Shown here piece after piece: positions 26,081 to 35,162 of a stretch of 64,000 nt of DNA (within the stretch, counting starts at the first letter, position 1; the number at the start of each line of letters is the position of its first letter). Location of the stretch: NCBI RefSeq assembly GCF_019317285.1, contig NZ_CP079218.1, positions 4,588,001-4,652,000 of the forward strand. Direction: 5' to 3'. This DNA is from Pedobacter sp. D749. GTDB lineage: Bacteria > Bacteroidota > Bacteroidia > Sphingobacteriales > Sphingobacteriaceae. Position numbers and translations under genes: made by a program. Below the pieces are notes generated by a model. The model made no database searches and had not been told where the DNA came from. It was given only the letters and a program-made list of their open reading frames with translations.

Positions 26081-28186
26081 TTAGCTTATCTTATCAAAAG
26101 AAATTCCTCTTTCCAGCTTTTGCAGATATGCCTTTAGAATAGCATTTTCAGGTTTTTCTAATTGGGGATCTTCCGAAAAAAGTTCAATAACCGTATTCCG
26201 TGCTTCAGATAAAATTATCTGATCTTTAGCCAGATCTGCAAGTTTTAGATCAAGCACACCGCTTTGCTGTGTACCTGTAATATCTCCGGGACCACGAAGC
26301 TGAAGGTCTATTTCAGATATTTCGAACCCGTTGTTGGTCCGCACCATCGTTTCCAAACGGATTTTACCTTCCTTACTGAGTTTGTTACCACTCATTAAGA
26401 TACAAAAAGATTGTTCTGCCCCGCGGCCAACCCTGCCACGCAACTGGTGAAGCTGTGAAAGACCAAACCGTTCAGCATTTTCAATCACCATTACAGAAGC
26501 ATTAGGGACATTAACACCTACTTCAATTACAGTTGTAGCCACCATAATCTGACTTTTACCATCAATAAACTGTTGCATTTCGAACTGTTTATCCGCATTT
26601 GGCATTTGTCCATGTACAATACTGATCTGGTAATCGGGTCGGGGAAATTGGTAACTCAGCTGCTCAATTCCAGCTTCGAGATGTAAAAGATCTAATTTCT
26701 CGCTTTCCTTAATTAAAGGATAAACAATATAAACCTGCCTGCCTTTAGCAATTTCCTGCTTCATAAAACCAAACATTCTAAGGCGTTGGCCTTCAAAAAG
26801 GTGCTTTGTTTCGATGGGTTTTCTGCCCGCAGGTAATTCATCAATAATAGAAACATCAAGATCACCATATAAGGTCATTGCCAAAGTACGTGGAATTGGT
26901 GTAGCCGTCATCACAAGGATATGAGGAGGGATAATATTTTTCCGCCAAAGCTTAGCACGTTGTTCCACACCAAAACGGTGTTGTTCATCAATTACAACCA
27001 GCCCTAAATTTTTAAACTGAACCTTATCTTCAATCAATGCATGCGTTCCAATCAAAATATCGATTTCTCCATTCTCCAGTTGTGTGTGCAAAATAGTACG
27101 TTCCTTCTTTTTTGTATTTCCGGTAAGAATAGCAACACGCACCAGGTCTCCAGATACAAGGTCCGTAATAGAGGCATAATGCTGACGGGCCAAAATTTCG
27201 GTCGGAGCCATCATACAAGCCTGATAGCCGTTGTCATTTGCCAGAAGCATGCTCATCAACGCAACAGCTGTTTTACCACTCCCCACGTCGCCCTGAACAA
27301 GCCTGTTCATTTGCACACCACGTTGTGTATCAATCCTGATTTCCTTAACCACACGTTTTTGAGCATTGGTTAACTCGAACGGCAAAAATTCCTTATAAAA
27401 ACGGTTCACCTTTTCACCAACTTTATCAAAGGTTGCACCTTTAAATTTTAATTGACGCAAGTGTTTATTATGCAGAAGCTGCAACTGAATAAAAAACAGC
27501 TCCTCAAACTTTAACCGTCTTTCAGAAGCGTTTAAGTCTTTTTGATTTTTAGGAAAATGAATGTTCAGCAAAGCCATCCTTTTATCTGGCAGCTGATATT
27601 TATCGATGATGTATTGTGGTAAATTTTCGGGCACCTGAGGTATAATCTGATCTAACAGGCCAGCGATTAAACGCTGCAGACCCTTTGAATCGAGATTAAA
27701 CTTTTTAAGCTTCTCTGTTGAGTTATAAACCGGCTGCAAAGTTAAATTTCCTCTTCCCACCTGTTTGCGCTGATACAGCTCCATTTCAGGATGGGAAATA
27801 CTGAATGTTCCGTTAAAGATGCTTGGTTTCCCAAAGGCGACGTAAGCTGTGCCCACGGTAATATTATCGTCAACCCATTTTAAGCTCTGGAACCAAACTA
27901 GTTCCATGATTCCGGTTTCATCTTTAAAAACAGCAATAATGCGCTTAGCCCTTTTATCGCCTATTACTTTTTTACTGATTACACGCCCGATAATCTGGAT
28001 ATACTGCGAATCAGGATTGATCTGATTAATCTTAAAATATTTTGTACGGTCTATATACCTAAAGGGATAGTGCGCAAGCATATCCTGATAAGTGAATAAG
28101 GCGAGATCCTTCTTCAAAACATCGGCACGACTTGGCCCAACGCCTTTCAAAAACTCAACAGGTGTATCTAATACCGAATTAAACAA
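26081..28186 (-). CDS. recG: ATP-dependent DNA helicase RecG
   Basis: RecG remodels stalled replication forks and R-loops. The 701 residues show the N-terminal wedge/OB domain ('VEFLKGVGPSRADVLKKDL' at the start), helicase motif I 'GDVGSGKT', Ia 'MAPTEILARQ', II 'DEQH', III 'TATPIPRT', and VI 'QLHQLRGRVGRG', ending with the TRG region. The start is TTG (complement 28184-28186): it gives the expected N-terminus and no ATG is available. The 5' end overlaps the tail of a decayed permease gene. Confidence 0.94.
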   Translation of the reverse strand: MFNSVLDTPVEFLKGVGPSRADVLKKDLALFTYQDMLAHYPFRYIDRTKYFKINQINPDSQYIQIIGRVISKKVIGDKRAKRIIAVFKDETGIMELVWFQSLKWVDDNITVGTAYVAFGKPSIFNGTFSISHPEMELYQRKQVGRGNLTLQPVYNSTEKLKKFNLDSKGLQRLIAGLLDQIIPQVPENLPQYIIDKYQLPDKRMALLNIHFPKNQKDLNASERRLKFEELFFIQLQLLHNKHLRQLKFKGATFDKVGEKVNRFYKEFLPFELTNAQKRVVKEIRIDTQRGVQMNRLVQGDVGSGKTAVALMSMLLANDNGYQACMMAPTEILARQHYASITDLVSGDLVRVAILTGNTKKKERTILHTQLENGEIDILIGTHALIEDKVQFKNLGLVVIDEQHRFGVEQRAKLWRKNIIPPHILVMTATPIPRTLAMTLYGDLDVSIIDELPAGRKPIETKHLFEGQRLRMFGFMKQEIAKGRQVYIVYPLIKESEKLDLLHLEAGIEQLSYQFPRPDYQISIVHGQMPNADKQFEMQQFIDGKSQIMVATTVIEVGVNVPNASVMVIENAERFGLSQLHQLRGRVGRGAEQSFCILMSGNKLSKEGKIRLETMVRTNNGFEISEIDLQLRGPGDITGTQQSGVLDLKLADLAKDQIILSEARNTVIELFSEDPQLEKPENAILKAYLQKLERGISFDKIS

Positions 28187-28490
28187 AGTATTCTACTATT
28201 TCTTGTAAACAACATTTTTAGCAAAGCCGCATTAAAAATAACGATCGGTAGCAGCAAAAGCAAATAAGCAAAAAATTGATGCAGATCTATTTTCTCTTTA
28301 AAGTAGAAAAATGCGCCGTTAAAAGCAACAACTGGATTGAGATATATTAAATACCCGGGGCAGAAGAGGCATTCTCAGTAAGGTACAGGTATGTCGGAGA
28401 ACCTTTTATGTAAGCAAAGGTTAGACATTGCTCCCAAGCTAATGTAAGGAACAATGTCCGCAATAAATATTTACTCTTGTTTTCTGTAAA
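28168..28490 (-). pseudogene. Remnant of an EamA/DMT-family permease
   Basis: Between ridA and recG the minus strand encodes, without a start codon, 'YLIYLNPVVAFNGAFFYF' then 'KEKIDLHQFFAYLLLLLP' and ends at a TAG inside recG (28168-28170). This looks like the last two helices of an EamA transporter, where a 'YL.P....A..F..E' motif is typical. The upstream part ('LTFAYIKGSPTYLYLTENAS') continues in another frame; a one-base shift at the CCCCGGG run near 28354-28360 would join them. The N-terminal half of the gene is gone. Confidence 0.5.
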
Positions 28491-28871
28491 TTAACCAACA
28501 ATGGCAATTACAGAGATTTCAACATTAACGTTTTTAGGTAACACCGAAACCTGAACTGTTTCGCGAGCTGGAAAATCAGCAGTAAAATACTGTCCATAAA
28601 CTTCATTTACCTGAGCAAAGGTACCCATATCACTTAAGAAAATAGTAGACTTTACTACATTCTCAAAGGTTAAACCTGCCTCAAGCAAAACGGCTTTAAG
28701 GTTGCGCATCACCTGGTGAGTCTCCTCTTCAATATTGCCAATATTTAATTCTCCATTTTCAGGATTAATGGCAACCTGGCCCGATACGAATAAAAAATTT
28801 CCGGCTTGTACAGCCTGGCTATATGGTCCAATTGGAGCTGGAGCACTGTTTGTTTTAATAATTTGTTTCAT
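28491..28871 (-). CDS. ridA: RidA family reactive intermediate/imine deaminase
   Basis: RidA hydrolyses reactive enamine/imine intermediates such as 2-aminoacrylate made by PLP enzymes. The 126-residue protein has the family motifs 'APAPIGPYSQAVQAGNFLF', 'VSGQVAINPENGEL', 'VVKSTIFLSDM' and 'FPARETVQV' with the substrate-binding Arg. Forms a cytosolic trimer in characterised members. It follows a 45-codon gene by 8 nt, so the two probably form one transcript. Confidence 0.93.
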   Translation of the reverse strand: MKQIIKTNSAPAPIGPYSQAVQAGNFLFVSGQVAINPENGELNIGNIEEETHQVMRNLKAVLLEAGLTFENVVKSTIFLSDMGTFAQVNEVYGQYFTADFPARETVQVSVLPKNVNVEISVIAIVG

Positions 28872-28879
28872 AATTAGGG

Positions 28880-29017
28880 TTATTTAGCAAGCCACTGAAC
28901 AAGCTTGTAGATGATACCTGCAAGAAAAATTAAGATGGCCAATGCATTAATAAAATGCATAATTCTCAGATTGATATTATTTGGCCTGTTTGGATCCTTT
29001 TTTCTAAAGAAGTACAT
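28880..29017 (-). CDS. Small one-helix membrane protein (DUF6728-like)
   Basis: A 45-residue ORF with ATG complementary to 29015-29017. The product has a charged N-terminus ('MYFFRKKDPNRPNN'), 'INLRIMHFINALAIL' and a hydrophobic helix (about 22-40), ending 'KLVQWLAK'. The layout matches a small protein family common in Bacteroidota that I recognise as DUF6728. The gene lies 8 nt before ridA and 4 nt after a strong -7 element, so it is probably translated from a leaderless mRNA. Function unknown. Confidence 0.7.
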   Translation of the reverse strand: MYFFRKKDPNRPNNINLRIMHFINALAILIFLAGIIYKLVQWLAK

Positions 29018-29021
29018 GATA

Positions 29022-29029
29022 CAAACTTA
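29022..29029 (-). promoter_or_regulatory. -7 element of the small gene-ridA operon
   Basis: The minus strand reads TAAGTTTG (TAnnTTTG), with only TATC between it and the ATG at 29017. Confidence 0.6.
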
Positions 29030-29063
29030 GCTAAAAAGCTTAACACAGAAAACTAAAAGGCAT

Positions 29064-29097
29064 AAAAAAAGTCCTGATTTTCATCAGGACTTTTTTA
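29064..29097 (-). terminator. Terminator of the OmpA gene
   Basis: GTCCTGA (29071-29077) and TCAGGAC (29084-29090) flanked by A7 and T6 form a perfect hairpin. It ends 17 nt after the OmpA gene stop and insulates it from the ridA operon promoter. Confidence 0.9.
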
Positions 29098-29114
29098 AAT
29101 CTTATATTGAAATA

Positions 29115-30458
29115 CTAGTTTCTAGCAGTTTCAACACGACGGTTTTGGATACGACCTTCTTCAGTATCGTTAGAAGCAATTGGATTAGCTTCGCCATTAC
29201 CTTTAGTAGCAACTTGACTAGCGTTAACGCCAGAGTTTACTAAGTAAGTTTTAACAGAGTTAGCTCTGTCTTTAGATAATTTCAAGTTATATGCAGCAGT
29301 ACCTTCGCTTGAAGCGTAACCGTTTACAGTTACTTTACCACCGTTTTCACGTAACACTGAAGATAATTTATCTAAAGTAGGGTAAGACTCAGTTTTTAAA
29401 ACTGAAGAGTTGAAATCGAAACCGATTTTTTCGAAACCTGTTACATTGCTAGTTGCAGTTGTATCAGCTACCATTTTAGGAAGTGGACAACCTGAACCAT
29501 CAACAGCAGTACCAGCAGGAGTTCCTGGGCATTTGTCGAATTGATCAGCAACACCGTCACCGTCAGTATCTTTTTTCAAATCTTCAACAGATTTCTCAAC
29601 AGCAGAAACACGGTTTTTCAATGCTTCAACTTCTTGACGTAAAGTTGGATCTTTTAACTCATCGTACATAGTAGCTAATGGGTTAGTCCACTCTAAACTT
29701 GGTTTAGCAGAAGAACCTAAAGAGAATTCTAAACCAGCATAACCGTAAGAGAATTTATCTTTAGTTTGACCTTTTGCATAAACTCCATCTAAGTTATCAG
29801 CATCAACAAAGTTCATGGTGTAACCTAAGTTAAAGTTAACACGCTCAGAAACTTTGAATTTAACACCAGCACCAACTGGAATGTAGAAACCTTTTACGTA
29901 ATCTTTAGCATCATGTCTGTCATCAGCAGGACCAACAGCACTACCTTTCCAGTCGATAGTTTGACCAGCACTAGTAGTAATTTTTGGAGCATAAGCCATA
30001 TAACCAGCACCAGCAGTTAAGAAGAAACCTACTGAATTCTCACGACGTAAGAAATCGATAGAACCTACATTTACAACACCACGTAAATCTACAGCATATT
30101 GTAATTCAGTTTCAAAATCTTTAACTGATGAAGTAATACCTTCGTTATTACCTGAAAGTTTACCACGAGTTCCGTTTAATTCTAAACCGAAAGAGTGACC
30201 TAATTGTTTACGGATGTTTAAACCGTAACCTAAGTTAGCATCCCATTTGTTGAAGTCATTAGAACCGCCGATAGCAACAACTGGCATTAAAACACCACCG
30301 TGTACACCAATAGACCAAGTTCTGTACTGTCCTCTACCGCCAAATACCTTGACAGCAGAAGTGGTTGCAGGAGCATCCTGAGCGACAGCAAGAGAAGCAA
30401 CTCCTGTTAATGCCACTAAAGAAAGCGCAACACTTTTCTTTAAAGTAGAATAATTCAT
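29115..30458 (-). CDS. OmpA family outer-membrane protein with TSP3 linker
   Basis: A 447-residue protein. Order: signal peptide (ends near 'ASLAVAQ'), an eight-stranded-type barrel of about 230 residues, a coiled-coil segment ('RQEVEALKNRVSAVEKSVED'), a thrombospondin type-3 calcium-binding repeat ('DTDGDGVADQFDKCPGTPAG', about 298-317), and a C-terminal OmpA peptidoglycan-binding domain ('NGYASSEG', 'LSKDRANSVKTYL', 'NRRVE'). Likely one of the most abundant outer-membrane proteins, tethering the membrane to the wall. Monocistronic with a canonical promoter and terminator; codon use is strikingly uniform (mostly A/T-ending codons), consistent with high expression. Confidence 0.92.
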   Translation of the reverse strand: MNYSTLKKSVALSLVALTGVASLAVAQDAPATTSAVKVFGGRGQYRTWSIGVHGGVLMPVVAIGGSNDFNKWDANLGYGLNIRKQLGHSFGLELNGTRGKLSGNNEGITSSVKDFETELQYAVDLRGVVNVGSIDFLRRENSVGFFLTAGAGYMAYAPKITTSAGQTIDWKGSAVGPADDRHDAKDYVKGFYIPVGAGVKFKVSERVNFNLGYTMNFVDADNLDGVYAKGQTKDKFSYGYAGLEFSLGSSAKPSLEWTNPLATMYDELKDPTLRQEVEALKNRVSAVEKSVEDLKKDTDGDGVADQFDKCPGTPAGTAVDGSGCPLPKMVADTTATSNVTGFEKIGFDFNSSVLKTESYPTLDKLSSVLRENGGKVTVNGYASSEGTAAYNLKLSKDRANSVKTYLVNSGVNASQVATKGNGEANPIASNDTEEGRIQNRRVETARN

Positions 30459-30515
30459 AATCTTTTTTCTTTTTTAAGGGTTAAACAATTTAATTGATTA
30501 ATTTTTCAGTGAAGG

Positions 30516-30545
30516 CAAAATTAATCAAAATTTTAAATTTTCAAA
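30516..30545 (-). promoter_or_regulatory. OmpA gene promoter
   Basis: On the minus strand TTTG (30545-30542), 18 nt spacer, then TAATTTTG (30523-30516), close to the Bacteroidota consensus TTTG-N19-TAnnTTTG. The -7 element is 57 nt upstream of the ATG. Confidence 0.7.
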
Positions 30546-30593
30546 CTTTTATACAAACTCCGTTCCAAACTTTACCGTAACTAATCATTTTAT

Positions 30594-30601
30594 TACATTT
30601 G
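30594..30601 (+). promoter_or_regulatory. -7 element of the Xaa-Pro aminopeptidase gene
   Basis: TACATTTG matches TAnnTTTG and lies 28 nt before the ATG at 30630, divergent from the OmpA promoter. Confidence 0.6.
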
Positions 30602-30629
30602 GCCATTACCAATATAAAATACCATTTCC

Positions 30630-31919
30630 ATGAAATACCCTACCATTGATCAGTCATTATTTATTTTAAATAGAAAAAAATATGCTAACAACTTAAAAAA
30701 CAATTCACTAGCGATATTTAACTCAAGTGATGAATTCCCCAGGAGCGGTGACCAAAGTTTCGTTTTTAAGCAAAATCCGGATTTATTTTATTTATCAGGC
30801 ATTGATCAGGAACAAACAATTCTGCTATTATATCCTGATTGTCCTAATCCTTTGTACAGAGAAGTCCTGTTTTTAAGACAGACCAACGACTATATCAAAG
30901 TTTGGGAAGGATATAAGTACACCAAAGAACAGGCAAAAGCCGCCTCTGGCATCCAATCAATATATTGGTTAGAAGATTTTGACAACATTTTACATAGTAT
31001 TGTTAACTATGCTGAGCATATTTATTTAAATACAAATGAGAATGATCGGTACGCCCATGAGGTTCCTTATCGCGATATTCGTTTCATTGAGAAAATGAAA
31101 TCAAAATATCCATTGCATCATTATGAACGCTCGGCGCCAATTATGAGAAATTTACGTGCCGTTAAATCAGATGTAGAGATCGAATTAACTAAAAAGGCGT
31201 GCACAATAACCCGCGATGCTTTTATCAGGGTATTAAAATTCACCAAGCCTGGGGTTAAGGAATATGAAATTGAAGCAGAGATTATACACGAATTTATCCG
31301 TCAGGGCGCAACAGGTCATGCCTATACACCTATTATTGCTTCCGGTCATAATGCAAACATCCTCCATTATAACGACAATAATCAGGTTTGTAAAGATGGA
31401 GACGTAATACTTTTCGATTTTGGTGCAGAATACGCCAATTATAATGCAGATATGAGCCGGTCTATTCCGGTTAATGGCCGGTTTACGCAAAGACAAAAGG
31501 ATGTATACAATGCCGTACTGCATGTAATGAAGGCGTCGATTAAATTAATTGGCGAAGGAACTATATGGAATACCTACCACGAACAAGTTGGCGAGATTAT
31601 GACAGAACAACTGATTAATCTCGGGCTTATTTCTACAACTGACGTGAAGAATCAAACCGCAACGTGGCCAGCTTATAAAAAATATTTTATGCACGGCACT
31701 TCACATCACTTAGGCATAGATGTACATGACTTTGCAGGAAGATATACTCCATTTGCCAATGGGAACATTCTTACGGTTGAACCAGGCATCTATATTCCGG
31801 AGGAAGGCTTAGGTATCCGTTTAGAAAACAATATCCTCATCACCGCAAATGGGAATATAGATTTAATGGCCGATATTCCATTGGAAGCTGAAGAAATTGA
31901 GGAGATTATGAATAGTTAA
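30630..31919 (+). CDS. pepP: Xaa-Pro aminopeptidase (M24B)
   Basis: A cytosolic metallopeptidase that removes N-terminal residues preceding proline. The 429 residues comprise the aminopeptidase-P N-terminal domain (about 1-150) and the pita-bread catalytic domain. Dinuclear metal ligands can be placed: Asp residues in 'FDFGAEYANYNADMS', His in 'GTSHHLGIDVHD', Glu in 'TVEPGIYIPEEG' and Glu in 'GIRLEN'. Transcribed alone from a promoter divergent to the OmpA gene. Confidence 0.9.
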   Translation: MKYPTIDQSLFILNRKKYANNLKNNSLAIFNSSDEFPRSGDQSFVFKQNPDLFYLSGIDQEQTILLLYPDCPNPLYREVLFLRQTNDYIKVWEGYKYTKEQAKAASGIQSIYWLEDFDNILHSIVNYAEHIYLNTNENDRYAHEVPYRDIRFIEKMKSKYPLHHYERSAPIMRNLRAVKSDVEIELTKKACTITRDAFIRVLKFTKPGVKEYEIEAEIIHEFIRQGATGHAYTPIIASGHNANILHYNDNNQVCKDGDVILFDFGAEYANYNADMSRSIPVNGRFTQRQKDVYNAVLHVMKASIKLIGEGTIWNTYHEQVGEIMTEQLINLGLISTTDVKNQTATWPAYKKYFMHGTSHHLGIDVHDFAGRYTPFANGNILTVEPGIYIPEEGLGIRLENNILITANGNIDLMADIPLEAEEIEEIMNS

Positions 31920-31985
31920 TTTCAGTTAGCAGTATTCAATTTGCAGTTTACAGTTAAACAATTAGCAATAAGGCAATCTCAACAG

Positions 31986-32882
31986 TTAACCATTACCAAA
32001 CTCATCGGCAAAACGATAAATATTAAAATCATCTTGTTTTAAGGCTGCCTGAACTTTTTCTCGCAGCCTTTTTTTATCGATATGCTGCATTTTTTGATGC
32101 TGTATGAGTTTCCATGCTTTTTCTGCAAATAAAAAAGCTCTTCGGTTATCATTAAAAACCTCTGGTTTGATCATCCATTTACACAATTCGTCGATACCTA
32201 TATTTTTATCAGCAACAGTTTTTAAAATTGGAATAGCCTTTACCCCCTGATGAACTATTTTTTTTAGATTATTGGCAAAAGTATCTGCTCCTTCCCTATC
32301 CGCCTTATTAATCACAAAACAATCAGCAATTTCCATCAACCCTGATTTGATATTCTGAACTTCATCTCCGGATTCCGGCACCAATACAACAACAGTTTTA
32401 TCTGCCAATCCGGCAATTTCTACTTCCGATTGCCCAACTCCAACAGTTTCAACAATAATCAGATCAAAATTAGCTGCTTTTAAAACGTCAACCATTTCGA
32501 TTGTTTTTGCCGAAATGCCGCCCAAAGCACCACGTGTAGCCAAAGATCGGATAAAAACATTCGGATTATTAAACTGGCCCGCCATCCGGATACGATCGCC
32601 CAGCAAAGAGCCAAAATTAAATGGAGAGGTTGGATCTATCGCCAATATGGCAATGCGTTTCCCCTCAGCAACTAAATGATCGGTTACCACATTTACCAAA
32701 GTACTTTTGCCAGCACCGGGAGGTCCGGTAATACCCAGAACGGGAACGTTAGCCTTACTATCTAAATCTCTTAAAATCGAATCTGCAGGTTTAATATCGT
32801 TTTCAACAAGCGTTAATGTTCTTGCCAAAACCTTATAATTGCCCGCCTTTACTTCGCTTAAAATGGATAGATGCGTATTCAT
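31986..32882 (-). CDS. meaB: Methylmalonyl-CoA mutase-associated GTPase MeaB
   Basis: MeaB (ArgK) is a G3E-type P-loop GTPase that gates cobalamin loading and protects methylmalonyl-CoA mutase. Motifs: Walker A 'GITGPPGAGKSTLV', 'AIDPTSPFN', 'GDRIRM', 'VETVGVGQSE' (switch) and 'NKADREG' (base recognition). The ATG at 32880-32882 (MNTHLSIL) gives about 298 residues; the open frame ten codons further is probably untranslated. No mutase subunit is in the window, so the partner is encoded elsewhere. Divergent from the glycan locus. Confidence 0.92.
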   Translation of the reverse strand: MNTHLSILSEVKAGNYKVLARTLTLVENDIKPADSILRDLDSKANVPVLGITGPPGAGKSTLVNVVTDHLVAEGKRIAILAIDPTSPFNFGSLLGDRIRMAGQFNNPNVFIRSLATRGALGGISAKTIEMVDVLKAANFDLIIVETVGVGQSEVEIAGLADKTVVVLVPESGDEVQNIKSGLMEIADCFVINKADREGADTFANNLKKIVHQGVKAIPILKTVADKNIGIDELCKWMIKPEVFNDNRRAFLFAEKAWKLIQHQKMQHIDKKRLREKVQAALKQDDFNIYRFADEFGNG

Positions 32883-32939
32883 CAATAAAACTATCTTTGT
32901 ACAAATTAACAAAAATTATCAGCTACAAGGCGCCCAATA

Positions 32940-33815
32940 ATGAAAGTTACCGGTTTTACATTTTTAAGAAATGCTATTGTTAACGACTACCCTGCAAAAG
33001 AGGCGATACTTTCTGTGCTGCCATTGTGCGACGATTTTATCGTCGCACTGGGAAACTCTACAGACCAAACTTCTGAAATGGTTAAAAGCATTGATCCTAA
33101 AATCAAAACAATTGACACCATTTGGGATGAAAGTATAAGGGAAGGTGGTCGTGTTTTTGCTGATGAAACCAATAAGGCACTAGCTGAAATAGGGAAAGAT
33201 ACCGACTGGATGATCTACATTCAAGGTGATGAAGCCATACATGAAGATTATCTCCCCTTGATTAAAAAAGAAATGGAAGATGAACTTAACAATAGCAATG
33301 TTGAGGCCTTACTCTTAAAGTATAAACATTTTTATGCCTCTTATGATTACCTGGCCGAATCCAGGCGTTGGTACAGAAGAGAGGTTAGGATTATCAAAAA
33401 CCTTCCGGGAGTTCACTCTTACCGGGATGCCCAGGGCTTCAGAATTAACGACAGAAAACTTAAGGTTAAGCTAATTGATGCTTACATTTATCATTATGGC
33501 TGGGTAAAACCACCAAAAGGATTACAAGGTAAAGTGCGCAACTTTAATCAGTTTTATCAAACGGAAGAGTGGATTGAAGAAAATTATCCCGTTCAGGATA
33601 CCTATGATATGCACAATGCCGATCGATTGGTCCATTTTAAAAGCACCCATCCTAAAGTAATGCAGGAAAGAATTGCGGCTGCGAACTGGAAATTTGAAAA
33701 AGATTTAACCAAAGAAACCCCTAAAATGAATTTTCGCAGAAGGGTTTTACAAAAAATTGAAGACTTAACCGGATTACGTTTATTTGAGTATCGGAATTAT
33801 AAAATTGTAAAGTAG
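32940..33815 (+). CDS. Glycosyltransferase (GT-A fold, family 2-like)
   Basis: A 291-residue protein with a GT2-like nucleotide-sugar fold: 'VTGFTFLRNAIVNDYP' at the N-terminus, 'CDDFIVALGNSTDQT', 'TDWMIYIQGDEAIHED' where 'QGDE' takes the place of the DxD metal motif, and the later 'SRRWYRREVRIIKN'. Relatives are often annotated simply as glycosyltransferases in lipopolysaccharide core or surface-glycan clusters. No membrane helix. First gene of the glycan locus, and divergent from meaB. Confidence 0.78.
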   Translation: MKVTGFTFLRNAIVNDYPAKEAILSVLPLCDDFIVALGNSTDQTSEMVKSIDPKIKTIDTIWDESIREGGRVFADETNKALAEIGKDTDWMIYIQGDEAIHEDYLPLIKKEMEDELNNSNVEALLLKYKHFYASYDYLAESRRWYRREVRIIKNLPGVHSYRDAQGFRINDRKLKVKLIDAYIYHYGWVKPPKGLQGKVRNFNQFYQTEEWIEENYPVQDTYDMHNADRLVHFKSTHPKVMQERIAAANWKFEKDLTKETPKMNFRRRVLQKIEDLTGLRLFEYRNYKIVK

Positions 33816-33834
33816 ACTACAATTTAAATCTATT

Positions 33835-33842
33835 TATATTTG
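33835..33842 (+). promoter_or_regulatory. -7 element upstream of the GT4 gene
   Basis: TATATTTG (TAnnTTTG), 17 nt before the ATG at 33860. Confidence 0.5.
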
Positions 33843-33859
33843 CATCAAATAACATTTTA

Positions 33860-34915
33860 ATGAAAAAGCCCAACGTTTTAGTAACTTTTGATTCGATGAA
33901 GGATGCCAATTGCGGCTATTTCTCGTTTGGAAAAGGGTTGGGTGATGCCTTAATCCATGAAAACAAAGGAAAATTTAAATTAAAATTTTATCTTTTTAAA
34001 CACACGCAATACCTTTTTAATGGTTTGGTTGACCTCATTTATCTATCCAGGTTAGACCGGTTATTCTTTAAAGGGAAAAATGACTTCGATGTTGTTCATC
34101 TTTCTGATCAAACCTGCAGACTAAGACCGAGTAAAGTAAATGCAAAAAAAATAATGACTGTTCATGACATGAACAAGGTGCATTTAAAGTTTAGCAAGCC
34201 ACACAGAATTCAGGTATATCTAAAAAAACTAGGCAAGCTAATAGCACAGTGTGATAAAATTGTATGCATATCGCAGTTTGTTGCAAATGATGTGAAACAA
34301 TATTTCCCTGAATCAGCAAATAAAATCAGTGTAATTTATAACGGGGCCGATAAATTAGTTTCAGATGAAAATCATCAGCCAGCTTTTAAACCTGGAAAGA
34401 AATTTCTATTTACCATTGGGTTGCTCTCCGTACAAAAAGGCTTTCACTTATTACCTGCATTATTAAAAGATAACGATTTCGAACTGGTAATTTCCGGAAG
34501 AGAAACACCTCACAAACAACGAATTTTAGAGGACGCAGAAAAATATAACTGTTTGGATAGGGTACATATTACCGGGCCAATCTCTGATGAAGACAAAGCC
34601 TGGTACTATAAAAACTGTGATGCTTTCTTATTTCCTTCAGTTGCCGAAGGTTTTGGTCTTCCTGTAATCGAAGCCATGCATTTTGGGAAACCTGTGTTTC
34701 TGTCTAAATTCACTTCTTTGCCTGAGGTTGGTGGAGATGTTGCTTATTACTTCGATAATTTCGAACCTGAACACATGCAGGAAGTATTTAACAAAGGTAT
34801 GAGTGATTTCGCCAAAAATAATCGTGCTAAAGAAGCAATTGCCCAGGCAGAAAAATTTTCGTGGGAAATTGCAGCCAACCAGTATCTGAATTTATATCAG
34901 GAATTTTTGAAATAA
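33860..34915 (+). CDS. Glycosyltransferase family 4
   Basis: A 351-residue GT-B enzyme. The C-terminal nucleotide-sugar domain is clear: 'LFTIGLLSVQKGFHLLP', 'LVISGRETPHK', 'HITGPISDEDK', and the family signature 'FPSVAEGFGLPVIEAM' (E-x7-E). The N-terminal half has 'MTVHDMNKVH' and 'IVCISQFVANDV', typical acceptor-domain motifs. Probably adds a sugar to a lipid-linked or lipid A-core acceptor on the cytoplasmic face. The neighbours on both sides are glycan genes on the same strand. Confidence 0.87.
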   Translation: MKKPNVLVTFDSMKDANCGYFSFGKGLGDALIHENKGKFKLKFYLFKHTQYLFNGLVDLIYLSRLDRLFFKGKNDFDVVHLSDQTCRLRPSKVNAKKIMTVHDMNKVHLKFSKPHRIQVYLKKLGKLIAQCDKIVCISQFVANDVKQYFPESANKISVIYNGADKLVSDENHQPAFKPGKKFLFTIGLLSVQKGFHLLPALLKDNDFELVISGRETPHKQRILEDAEKYNCLDRVHITGPISDEDKAWYYKNCDAFLFPSVAEGFGLPVIEAMHFGKPVFLSKFTSLPEVGGDVAYYFDNFEPEHMQEVFNKGMSDFAKNNRAKEAIAQAEKFSWEIAANQYLNLYQEFLK

Positions 34916-35042
34916 CAAATTAAGTTGTAATAACAATGCCTAGCCAGTATGATACAGGCTAAATAATTAAATCCCCACAGTTAGCGCAATCCCCCCTTAA
35001 AAGGGCGCTTTAATCCATTCTAAAACCCAAGAATTGTAATTT

Positions 35043-35050
35043 TAATTTTG
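35043..35050 (+). promoter_or_regulatory. Possible -7 element upstream of the MsbA-like gene
   Basis: TAATTTTG (TAnnTTTG), 112 nt before the ATG at 35163, in the 247-nt gap after the GT4 gene. Confidence 0.4.
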
Positions 35051-35162
35051 TTGGGTTTCACGATCTTATTCATATGTATGAAAAACCGTACATTTGCTCG
35101 GATTTTATTATATTTTTTCCCGACCAGGTACTTCCTGGGTTCTGTTATATATACAATACTTA

